NCBI GenBank assembly: GCA_038203615.1
Contig: JBBRDU010000134.1
Span: 1-6,427, forward strand
Source of the DNA: JBBRDU01 sp038203615
GTDB lineage: Bacteria; Verrucomicrobiota; Verrucomicrobiia; Chthoniobacterales; UBA10450
Reading direction: 5' to 3'
Length of the DNA stretch: 6,427 nt
The position numbers were made by a program, and so were the translations under genes. Positions within the stretch are counted from its first letter, which is position 1. Each line of letters begins with the position of its first letter. The notes under the pieces were generated by a model, which saw only the letters and a program-made list of their open reading frames with translations, was not told where the DNA came from and did not search any database. Shown one piece after another: positions 1-4,852 of the stretch.

Positions 1-1
1 C

Positions 2-322
2 ACACCGGAAGGACAACTTCGAATTATCAACGCTGTCAATTCACCCTGGCTTGGTGCGCTGATGGACACGGGCAACTTCCTGGAGGAGCCGTATGATAAA
101 CTCGCTTTGATCGCGCCCAAAACCGTCTTTGTGCAGGCCAAAACTTACGAAGGCGGTGGTGAGTTCTACACGTTGAATCTGGATTACAAACGGATCGCGG
201 AGATTCTGAACCGCGCAGGATATACCGGCTACATCTCGCTCGAAATGGAAGGAAAGGAAGATGCAGTTACCGCAGTTCCAAAGGGAATGGCGGTGCTACG
301 AGCTGCGTTCAACGCGTCGTGA
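2..322 (+). CDS. Sugar phosphate isomerase/epimerase (xylose isomerase-like TIM barrel), C-terminal part
   Basis: The gene enters from the left edge: the frame is open from base 2 to the TGA at 320-322, giving 106 residues of the C-terminal half. Visible family marks are the strand with MDTGNF (the Asp is a metal-ligand position in xylose-isomerase-like barrels), then FVQAKTYEGG, then the last barrel strand YISLEMEG, whose Glu is the usual final metal ligand. These proteins isomerise or epimerise sugars, or belong to the inositol/AP-endonuclease-2 superfamily; the substrate cannot be told from this fragment. An ATG at 62 lies inside the barrel core, so it is not the true start. The next gene (365-673) is convergent, about 40 bases away, and I see no clear terminator between them. 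The superfamily call is firm; the specific enzyme is open. Confidence 0.85.
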   Translation, partial: TPEGQLRIINAVNSPWLGALMDTGNFLEEPYDKLALIAPKTVFVQAKTYEGGGEFYTLNLDYKRIAEILNRAGYTGYISLEMEGKEDAVTAVPKGMAVLRAAFNAS

Positions 323-364
323 TAATCAGCGGGGCAAGAGCCTGAAGTAAATGCGACCAATGAG

Positions 365-673
365 TCAGGTTCCTCCCGTGACCGTGTAGCCCTGCGCTCG
401 AAGATCAGCAGTCAGATCCTTCTCCGTTTGAGCTGCGGCTTCGTAGGGCATCGGATTCAGATGCTCAAACAGCTCGGGCATCAGACGAATCCCATACCTC
501 TCCACTGTCCATGCGGACTTGTAGCCGTGCTTGTGATTCTCAAACCGGTGCTCCACTGGCAGACCGGTCATCCCGACGTAAACGGAGGGCTTGGAGGGAA
601 TGCGCTTGGGATTCAGACGTAGAACTGAGCGATGCAGCGCCACCGGGTCATCGAGCAGGATCACGTAAGACAC
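365..673 (-). CDS. GIY-YIG nuclease family protein
   Basis: A 102-residue single-domain protein. Residues 30-35 (SVYVGM) correspond to the second half of the GIY-YIG motif, with YVG in place of YIG. They are followed by RFENHKHGYKSAW (43-55), which carries the expected catalytic Arg43 and the conserved His/Lys helix. TEKDL (83-87) holds Glu84, the likely metal-binding Glu. Stand-alone proteins of this size are common in bacteria and resemble the UvrC/homing-endonuclease catalytic domain, but their targets are mostly unknown. The start is GTG at 671-673; no ATG lies further upstream in a sensible position and no Shine-Dalgarno sequence is seen. The gene is divergent from the secreted-protein gene at 737, with 63 bases between the two starts, so both promoters must lie in or overlap that gap. 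No partner methylase or mobile element is next to it. Confidence 0.88.
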   Translation of the reverse strand: MSYVILLDDPVALHRSVLRLNPKRIPSKPSVYVGMTGLPVEHRFENHKHGYKSAWTVERYGIRLMPELFEHLNPMPYEAAAQTEKDLTADLRAQGYTVTGGT

Positions 674-736
674 TGTGGTGATGATCGTTTGTCTTGCGGG
701 GCTTTCGTGGCATGATTCGGAAAGCGAATTGCGTGT

Positions 737-1153
737 ATGAAATGTTTCTATCGAGCCAGCATTGTTTTGCTGGGATTACTGATCGCCTTAGCAACCACTT
801 CCTCTGCCGCCGACGACCGAAAGGCAATTCTTGGTGTTTGGAAGGGGACGCTGCCGGGAGAGCATTTTGGCGATATTGAACTGACGATCACCGCGACCAA
901 GATCACCGGTCGAAATCTCACCAGCGGACGAAGTCTTGGCGAGGGAACTTACGAGATCGATCCGAGCAACGGCACCATTGACGCCCATGGCATCGCTGCG
1001 CCTTTCAAGGGAAAGTTGTTCGTCGGACTCTACTCATTGGAGGGGGATACGCTGAAATGGTGCTCCAACGGCAGCACGAAGAAACGACCTGTGGATCTTG
1101 TTCATCGCACGGAGAAGGACCAATTCCTCATGTTTCTTGAACGCCAGAAGTAG
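737..1153 (+). CDS. Exported TIGR03067-like domain protein
   Basis: A 138-residue protein. Residues 1-24 form a Sec signal peptide: basic start (MKCFYR), a hydrophobic run, and SSA before the likely cleavage at 24/25. The mature part starts with ILGVWKG (31-37), continues with EGTYEIDPSNGTIDAHG (69-85), then LFVGLYSLEGDTLKWC (94-109) and RPVDL (117-121). This order (xGxW, then TYxIDPS..IDxxG, then GxYxLEGDTLKxC, then RP) is what I know from TIGR03067 proteins of planctomycetes and verrucomicrobia, a small lipocalin-like beta-barrel domain of unknown function. The ATG at 737 is chosen because it gives the full signal peptide. A weak purine stretch (GGAAAG, 719-724) lies somewhat too far upstream to be an ordinary ribosome site. 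The stop codon is TAG. Role unknown; probably periplasmic. Confidence 0.75.
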   Translation: MKCFYRASIVLLGLLIALATTSSAADDRKAILGVWKGTLPGEHFGDIELTITATKITGRNLTSGRSLGEGTYEIDPSNGTIDAHGIAAPFKGKLFVGLYSLEGDTLKWCSNGSTKKRPVDLVHRTEKDQFLMFLERQK

Positions 1154-1219
1154 GGGCCAATCTGAATGTCATCGGCAAGCCTCAGGGAATCGTCAGCGGC
1201 TCCCAAGCCAATGAGAGTG

Positions 1220-1288
1220 TCGGCGGTCGAGGAATCGAACCTCCCTCGGTTTAGTGCCGAGTTCCGCAGAGTCAAACTGCTGCCGCCA
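1220..1288 (-). tRNA. tRNA-like cloverleaf with CUA at the anticodon position (atypical; possible pseudo-tRNA)
   Basis: On the minus strand four helices can be drawn in tRNA order. The acceptor is 1282-1288 with 1221-1227 (six of seven pairs, first pair U·G, last a C/A mismatch). The D-like arm is 1266-1280 (GCAG/CTGC, 7-nt loop without GG). The anticodon-like arm is 1245-1261 (CTCGG/CCGAG, loop CACTAAA). The T arm is 1229-1243 (GAGG/CCTC, loop TTCGATT, a textbook T-loop). The triplet at anticodon positions is CTA (1252-1254 on the plus strand reads TAG). Odd points: one nucleotide between acceptor and D arm, four between D and anticodon arms, only one variable-region base, A instead of U at position 33, and no encoded CCA. 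It lies 64 bases downstream of the rlpA-like gene on the same strand. It could be a decayed tRNA, a tRNA-like RNA, or a functional but unusual tRNA. TAG ends several genes in this window, so efficient amber suppression is unlikely. Confidence 0.45.
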
Positions 1289-1352
1289 CCTTCATTGACG
1301 GAGGCGAAGCGGGAATGTTCATGCCAGGCGAAACTCGTTCGCTGCGGCCGGT

Positions 1353-1709
1353 CTATTTCAGCACGACAATTTCGACCTTCGCCGTGCCTGATTGAATCAT
1401 CTTCAATTGTTCAGCGGCAGCTTTGCTCACGTCGATGATTCTTCCGCCGCCAAAGGGGCCACGATCGGTGATGCGCACAATTGCGGTGCATCCGTTCTTG
1501 AGATTCCGCACCTGAACACGGGTGCCAAAGGGCAAGGTCCGATGGGCCGCCGTCATTGCAGAGGGGGTATTCCTTTCGCCGCTGGTCGTTTTGGTGACTT
1601 CGCTCCCAAACCAAGCGGCCAATCCAGTTTGCTTGGTCGGTTGAGGCTCCTTCGCGTGCAGGAAAAGACAGCTCAAGGCGAGCGCCACGAAGAAGTAGGG
1701 TATTTTCAT
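1353..1709 (-). CDS. rlpA: Septal ring lytic transglycosylase RlpA family protein (double-psi beta-barrel)
   Basis: A 118-residue secreted protein. Residues 1-19 are a signal peptide ending in LHA; the bases before Cys14 do not fit a good lipobox, so it is probably not a lipoprotein, unlike E. coli RlpA. From residue 29 it is a compact RlpA domain: GLAAWFGSE, then TTSGERNTPSAMTAAHRTLPFGT (41-63), with the conserved His56, then ITDRGPFGGGRIIDVSKAAAEQL (80-102), with Asp82, the DRGPF block and the IDVS block. RlpA proteins cleave glycan strands lacking stem peptides at the division septum; short one-domain versions without an SPOR domain are common and their activity is not always shown. Start ATG at 1707-1709 gives the complete signal peptide; no Shine-Dalgarno sequence is visible. 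Stop codon TAG. The only feature downstream on this strand is the tRNA-like element. Confidence 0.93.
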   Translation of the reverse strand: MKIPYFFVALALSCLFLHAKEPQPTKQTGLAAWFGSEVTKTTSGERNTPSAMTAAHRTLPFGTRVQVRNLKNGCTAIVRITDRGPFGGGRIIDVSKAAAEQLKMIQSGTAKVEIVVLK

Positions 1710-1740
1710 TTGGCTTGAAGATCATAACCCATTCTCACCA

Positions 1741-1918
1741 TCGTTTGCGAACCTCGTTGTTGGCGAGTAAGCGGAAATGTTCATCCCGTCTAAAACCTGC
1801 TGGCACTCCTGATGTTGTTTAGGCGTGGGCGAGCCTAGGAGTCACCAAGTCCCATTTTACCTTATGTTTCATCCCGCAGCTTCGCACCAAGCGCCTTCAG
1901 CAATGAGGGCGCTTTTTT
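1741..1918 (+). ncRNA. Candidate structured small RNA ending in an intrinsic terminator
   Basis: No convincing plus-strand protein lies here, yet a strong plus-strand terminator ends the segment, which implies a transcript. Nested pairing is visible: TGCGAA 1746-1751 with TTCGCA 1881-1886; GCGG 1771-1774 with CCGC 1874-1877; TAAAA 1791-1795 with TTTTA 1855-1859; TGG 1801-1803 with CCA 1845-1847; ACTCCT 1805-1810 with AGGAGT 1837-1842; AGGC 1821-1824 with GCCT 1833-1836. A side hairpin CTCG/CGAG sits at 1753-1767. The result is a rod-like fold with internal loops of about 140 nt plus the terminator. The size and rod shape recall 6S RNA, but I recognise no family signature, and no SRP, RNase P or tmRNA core motif is present. 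The 5' end and promoter are guesses. The pairings were found by eye and short ones may be chance. Confidence 0.3.
1889..1918 (+). terminator. Strong Rho-independent terminator
   Basis: An 11-pair stem (1889-1899 with 1904-1914, one T·G wobble, the rest Watson-Crick) closes a GCAA tetraloop, and a run of six T (1913-1918) follows directly. On the minus strand the hairpin has no T-run after it, so it acts on plus-strand transcripts. The nearest recognisable plus-strand gene ends at 1153, so it most probably terminates a local RNA. Confidence 0.78.
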
Positions 1919-1933
1919 ATCCCCGTGCTTCGT

Positions 1934-2104
1934 TCAACGATCGCGGAGGTCGTCGGGTCTCCTTTGGAAAAGAGGATGGGGAACGAACCGAGTTCCAGGC
2001 CCTTCGACGGTGAAATCGAATTCCTTGCTGATCGTGCTGCTTTTTCCGCCGATAACTGGGGCACTCACCTCAACCTCTACGTGCCATTCACGGTTGAACT
2101 GTAT
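1934..2104 (-). pseudogene. Protein-like frame after the 94-residue gene: probable frameshifted C-terminal tail or separate small ORF
   Basis: This frame is open from 2167 down to the TGA at 1934-1936, and from about 2104 it reads like real protein: REWHVEVEVSAPVIGGKSS, then ISKEFDFTVEGPGTRF, then VPHPLFQRRPDDLRDR. It has no ATG; the only usual start is a GTG at 2066-2068 (a 44-residue product beginning at SAPVIGG). It overlaps the end of the 94-residue gene in the -1 frame relative to it. The simplest reading is that one base was lost, or was misread, near 2100, so that the original protein ran from 2361 through to 1934. I see no classic slippery heptamer, so programmed frameshifting is unlikely. 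I do not recognise the family. Confidence 0.4.
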
Positions 2105-2361
2105 TTGCTCCGGAGGTAAGCGCCAACGCCGTCCAGAATAATCTCGGCGACCCTCAGTCGAATTGTTTCATCCCGTCGGTCCACGGGAACTCCTCGACGC
2201 TCGCCCTCCAACCAGCATTCATCGCGAACAATTTTCTCAAGGTCAGGGATTTCGGCCCTGATGATTTCACTCTCACTCATGAATTTGAAAACAGCGCTGC
2301 ATAACGGATTAACGGCCAGCACCTTGGCTTCCTCTGATTGCCCGTCAAGGGTGAACCTCAT
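2077..2361 (-). CDS. Conserved-looking hypothetical protein, 94 residues
   Basis: I cannot name the function. The core, residues 38-86 (IPDLEKIVRDECWLEGERRGVPVDRRDE, then IRLRVAEIILDGVGAYLRSK), looks like a small helical protein. Its CWLEGERRG.PVD block resembles short uncharacterised proteins I associate with Verrucomicrobiota, though I have no family name for it. There is no signal peptide or membrane segment. Two starts are possible: ATG at 2359-2361 (94 aa), or an internal ATG at 2278-2280 (67 aa), which begins just before the conserved-looking core; neither has a clear Shine-Dalgarno sequence. The stop is TAG at 2077-2079, but protein-like sequence continues in the -1 frame to 1934, so this may be the front part of a frameshifted gene. 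It follows the 49-residue ORF on the same strand by 55 bases. Confidence 0.6.
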   Translation of the reverse strand: MRFTLDGQSEEAKVLAVNPLCSAVFKFMSESEIIRAEIPDLEKIVRDECWLEGERRGVPVDRRDETIRLRVAEIILDGVGAYLRSKYSSTVNGT

Positions 2362-2416
2362 CGAGGAACCGCCGGCCGAGTTCCCGGTGGAACCTGCTGT
2401 TTCGTCACAGATTTGC

Positions 2417-2566
2417 TTATTTCAGGACGAGATTCACGGCCCGCTTCGTATGTTTGTCCCTAGTGAACTTTCCGTAGGCAGCGCGCAGGAGCTCATTCAC
2501 GGATGAAGACTTGGCAGGACGCGTGGATTTCGTCGCACGAATCAATGGACGCAACGGCAGTGTCAT
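2417..2566 (-). CDS. Small basic hypothetical protein, 49 residues
   Basis: A short ORF from ATG 2564-2566 to TAA 2417-2419. The product is strongly basic. Its first 22 residues are rich in Arg, Lys, Ser and Pro, with no hydrophobic core. The second half, VNELLRAAYGKFTRDKHTKR (23-42) then AVNLVLK, reads as an amphipathic helix with a YGKFTRDKHTKRA block that looks selected rather than random. The opposite strand has only poor frames. An in-frame stop lies 12 bases before the ATG; a GGAGG (on the minus strand, about 25 bases upstream) is too far to serve it. It sits between the DUF1508 gene and the 94-residue gene on the same strand. An antitoxin-like or nucleic-acid-binding role would be a guess; it could also be the end of a decayed longer gene. 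Confidence 0.45.
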   Translation of the reverse strand: MTLPLRPLIRATKSTRPAKSSSVNELLRAAYGKFTRDKHTKRAVNLVLK

Positions 2567-2626
2567 GCAGTCGTTTTAGCGGGCGATTGCGATCCTCCAA
2601 CTACGACTGTGTGAAGATTGCGTGAT

Positions 2627-2848
2627 TCAAGCTGCCCTGCGAATCGACTCGAACGGATCTTCGGCCTCGAAGCTCGGCGCTTCCTGTAAAACCACCACGG
2701 GTGCTTCTACCGTCATTCGCAGGATTTGAATGGCCTTCATGCACTGTTCGCGAGTCAATGGTCGGTAAGTGGACGCGAGGATGGCTCCATCTCCGCTCAC
2801 AAATCTCCAACGAAATCCGCCGTGCTGGCTGAAAAGCTCGTAGCGCAT
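2627..2848 (-). CDS. DUF1508 / YegP-like small protein
   Basis: A 73-residue protein. Residues 2-50 match the pattern of the DUF1508 fold: RYELFSQHGGFRWRFVSGDGAILASTY (an aromatic-rich beta hairpin around a Gly/Asn-Gly turn), followed by TREQCMKAIQILR (32-44), the helix that normally reads as sxxxaxxaIxxvr, and then VEAPVVVL. In the family this beta-beta-alpha unit often occurs twice (E. coli YegP); here there is one unit plus an acidic tail (EAEDPFESIRRAA). The function of the family is not established. Start ATG at 2846-2848 gives the whole domain; no Shine-Dalgarno sequence is seen, like most genes here. It is the first of a series of small same-strand genes (2848 down to 1934), with gaps of 55-60 bases that would allow cotranscription. 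Confidence 0.8.
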   Translation of the reverse strand: MRYELFSQHGGFRWRFVSGDGAILASTYRPLTREQCMKAIQILRMTVEAPVVVLQEAPSFEAEDPFESIRRAA

Positions 2849-2922
2849 AAGCAGTGTTCTTGTTTCGATAAAAGTCCGCGCATCGAGAGCCGATTGCCAA
2901 TTACGATTACTTCACGGTTTCT

Positions 2923-3315
2923 TCATCTGATCATGCAGGGCTGTGTGGGCTGCGAAGTAGAAATCTTCCGCGAGATGAGGCGTGCGATCCAGAATCCACC
3001 TACGAGGAGTAATACTAGCGAGGACGGCTCAGGAACCGCCGTGGCGGTGAGCGTGAGGCTATCAATACCCACCGTGGTAGAAGCGTCGTCCTGGTCATCG
3101 AAGAAATAGAAGCGGAATTCGACTGGCGTGCTCTGCGCTGGAAATGATTTGAGGGTGGCGGTTCCGCCGCTCGTCGTCAAACCTCCTCCAAGGACCAGCC
3201 GCGTCTTTGTGGCGAGAGTCGTGGCGAAGGAGTCCACACTCCAGCGAACCGAAATATTGGACGTGATGTCGCTGCCACCATTGTTCACGTTCAGGGAGAT
3301 CCGAGGATGATTCAT
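2923..3315 (-). CDS. PEP-CTERM sorting domain protein, N-terminally truncated (probable remnant)
   Basis: The ORF encodes 130 residues from ATG 3313-3315. Residues 1-93 are a Ser/Thr/Gly-rich beta-type passenger (NNGGSDITSNISVRW, then FRFYFFDDQDDAS, then TVGIDSLTLTATA). VPEPSS follows at 94-99, then a hydrophobic segment (100-113, SLVLLLVGGFWIA) and a basic end (RLISRK). This is the tripartite PEP-CTERM signal recognised by exosortase (EpsH/XrtA type) in exopolysaccharide-producing Gram-negatives. The tail runs 13 residues past the usual basic end. There is no signal peptide, which real substrates need. The frame is open only eight codons further upstream before a TGA at 3340-3342, and the isomerase gene ends at 3425, so there is no room for the missing N-terminus. 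I read it as the 3' end of a deleted or rearranged gene. Confidence 0.75.
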   Translation of the reverse strand: MNHPRISLNVNNGGSDITSNISVRWSVDSFATTLATKTRLVLGGGLTTSGGTATLKSFPAQSTPVEFRFYFFDDQDDASTTVGIDSLTLTATAVPEPSSLVLLLVGGFWIARLISRKISTSQPTQPCMIR

Positions 3316-3424
3316 GTTCTCGCCATCATCACCTCGAAGTCAGGTCACCGTGATTCAGTGCTCAAAGCCTTTCGGGCCAATGTGCCCAATGCCACACCCA
3401 GGAGATGGAAAATGCCGGGACGTA

Positions 3425-4297
3425 CTACACGTCGCAAATCCGGACGGCTGCTTTGAGCGAAGCGATTGCGTCGGGCTTGGCAGGGATGAACTCCTGCGCG
3501 ACATGGCCCTTGAACCCTGTCTCGACGATCGCACGCATGATCGCCGCGTAGTTGAGTTCCTGCGTCTCGTCGATCTCGTGTCGTCCAGGAACGCCGCCGG
3601 TGTGGTAGTGGGCTAAGTATTTGTGGTGCTCGCGGATGTGGGCGATCACGTCCCCCTCCATAATTTGCATGTGGTAGATGTCGTAGAGCAGCTTGAAATT
3701 CTCGCTGCCAATGCGCTTGCAAAGCGCTACGCCCCACGCGGTGTGATCGCACATGTAGTCCTTGTGATTCACCCGGCTGTTGAGCAGTTCCATCGCCAGG
3801 GTGACGCCGCGTTTTTCGGCCAGCGGGAGGATGCGTTTGAGTCCGGTGGCGCAATTCGCAAGTCCCGTCTCCTCGTCCATGCCGCTGCGGTTGCCGGAGA
3901 AGCAAATGAGGTGTTTGAAGCCCGCGTCGGCGACGGCGTTGATGTAGGGTTCGTAGGCTTGCACGAGCAGGTCGTGATGCTCGGTGCGGTTGAAGGCGTT
4001 CTCGATGGTGCCGAGCTTTTTCCCGTCCGGGCCGGCGATGGTCGGAAAGGTGGTCATGGCGCAGGTGAGGTCGTGCTTCTTCAAGGTAGGGAAGTCCTCC
4101 GGCGCGACGAGTTCGACGCTCGCGAGGCCGAACGACTTGCCGGCGGCGCAGAGGTCATCAAGCTGGATGGTCGGGTAGCACCATTTGCAGACGGAGTGGT
4201 TGATGTTGCCCTTCGTCTCCGCATTGGCCGCACCGAATCTGGCGCCGAGCGAAGCTGTGAACGCGGTCGCGAGGAAGGCTCGGCGGGTAGATTTCAT
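3425..4297 (-). CDS. Tat-exported sugar phosphate isomerase, hydroxypyruvate isomerase-like TIM barrel
   Basis: 290 residues. It opens with a twin-arginine signal (STRRAFLATAF, residues 3-13), a hydrophobic stretch, and ANA as the likely cleavage site (24-26). The mature protein is a full xylose-isomerase-like barrel: SVCKWCYPTIQLDDLC (35-50), GFKHLICFSGNRSG (126-139), LAMELLNSRVNHKDY (167-181) with Glu170, LLYDIYHMQIMEGD (203-216) with Asp206, HYHTGGVPGRHEID (230-243) with His232, and GHVAQEFIP (264-272) with Glu269. The Glu/Asp/His/Glu set fits the metal site of the hydroxypyruvate isomerase (Hyi) branch. Such Tat-exported versions are common in verrucomicrobia and planctomycetes and probably act in the periplasm on unknown sugar acids, so Hyi activity itself is not proven. 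Start ATG 4295-4297 keeps the Tat motif. Stop TAG. It is alone on its strand, with gene remnants on both sides. Confidence 0.92.
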   Translation of the reverse strand: MKSTRRAFLATAFTASLGARFGAANAETKGNINHSVCKWCYPTIQLDDLCAAGKSFGLASVELVAPEDFPTLKKHDLTCAMTTFPTIAGPDGKKLGTIENAFNRTEHHDLLVQAYEPYINAVADAGFKHLICFSGNRSGMDEETGLANCATGLKRILPLAEKRGVTLAMELLNSRVNHKDYMCDHTAWGVALCKRIGSENFKLLYDIYHMQIMEGDVIAHIREHHKYLAHYHTGGVPGRHEIDETQELNYAAIMRAIVETGFKGHVAQEFIPAKPDAIASLKAAVRICDV

Positions 4298-4367
4298 GGA
4301 GCAATGCTACGGATGCGGCTGGCGAGTGGCCACGTGATTTTCGCGCCGGATCGGGAATCTCGACGCT

Positions 4368-4496
4368 GCCCACCAGGTCGGTGACCGGCGCGAAGCTGCC
4401 ACGGCCCGTAAACTCGACGGTCGCCCCCGCAGCGTCGCCGATGGCGAGGCCGAAGAGGCATGCCAGAGCGCGAGAGGTGCGATTGTCGTTATCCTT
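4368..4496 (-). pseudogene. ADP-ribosylglycohydrolase (DraG/ARH family), N-terminal remnant
   Basis: On the minus strand, reading from a TGA at 4497-4499, the frame gives RALACLFGLAIGDAAGATVEF followed by TGRGSFAPVTDLVG and then loses similarity. The first block is the classic N-terminal helix of ADP-ribosylglycohydrolases (RAxGCLxGLAxGDALGAxVEF), and RGSFAPVTDLVG is the usual continuation before the WTDDT metal-binding block. That catalytic block is absent: after VG the frame turns into unrelated sequence, running toward and into the isomerase gene. No usual start codon lies between the upstream TGA and the first block, although a GTGAAAGGA sits one frame away. So both the start and everything beyond about 43 residues are missing. 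The family reverses ADP-ribosylation of proteins or nucleic acids; this copy cannot do so. Confidence 0.7.
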
Positions 4497-4497
4497 T

Positions 4498-4852
4498 CAC
4501 CGTGCTACGAGTAGCCGTTGGACGTCTGGGATGGAAGTTTGCGGTCGTGCTGGAGAATTGGAATTCAGACTGAACCCAAAAGTTACGCCTGTGTGCCCGC
4601 TTCCCGTGAACGAGAGCTTCGAGTCTTTGGAGGAGGATTTTCATGATGTTGGAATGGTGAAACTGCCGCCCACGGAAATCCGGCGCCGGGATCCCACCCT
4701 CTCTGCGCGGGACCGTCGGGCCGCTCCCGGCACCGGATTTCCAACCACGCACCGATTTCAACATGCCATCCCGGACAAAGGCTGTCCGACCCACGAATTC
4801 TTTTTTGGCATTGTGCTTGAGCATCCGTCCGCGGCCTCGTAGCCGGTAGCTC
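4498..4852. other. Non-coding stretch between the ADP-ribosylglycohydrolase remnant and the WYL regulator gene
   Basis: About 355 bases without a gene I can support. Long open frames cross it on both strands, but their products are Arg/Pro-rich and show no domain. It holds a long imperfect inverted repeat (4674-4742) and a perfect 6-pair hairpin at 4772-4788 (CGGACA/TGTCCG, loop AAGGC). A T-run at 4800-4806 is 12 bases beyond that hairpin, too far for a typical intrinsic terminator. The promoter of the WYL gene should lie here, but I could not find a pair of boxes I trust. Confidence 0.5.
4674..4742. repeat. Long inverted repeat (17-base arms, 35-base spacer)
   Basis: The left arm 4674-4690 and right arm 4726-4742 are reverse complements with a single mismatch; the outer ten bases (GGAAATCCGG / CCGGATTTCC) are perfect. 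The 35-base spacer is itself GC-rich. It could form a large hairpin in RNA or be a binding or recombination site, a REP-like extragenic palindrome, or the trace of an inserted element. No transposase lies nearby and no T-run follows either arm. Confidence 0.7.

Noticed and set aside
1220..1288. Evidence for a pyrrolysine system or genetic-code change based on the CUA triplet
   Set aside because: No pyl genes are visible, U33 is missing, and four genes in the window end in TAG at sensible family lengths, so TAG is an ordinary stop here.
1411..1725. 104-residue minus-strand frame overlapping the rlpA-like gene
   Set aside because: It is an alternative frame of the RlpA coding sequence with no domain of its own.
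1866..1936. Read-through of the TGA at 1934 into a Lys/Leu-rich frame (minus strand)
   Set aside because: The extra stretch coincides with the terminator hairpin, whose repetitive bases give protein-looking codons by chance.
1777..2176. Short repeated word TGTTTCATCCCG (near 1865 and 2165, with a variant near 1778)
   Set aside because: One copy lies in a coding region and the spacing is irregular; too short to count as a repeat family or CRISPR.
3623..4384. 253-residue plus-strand open frame opposite the isomerase gene
   Set aside because: It is a shadow of the G+C-rich Tat-isomerase gene; its product has no recognisable domain, while the minus strand encodes a complete enzyme.
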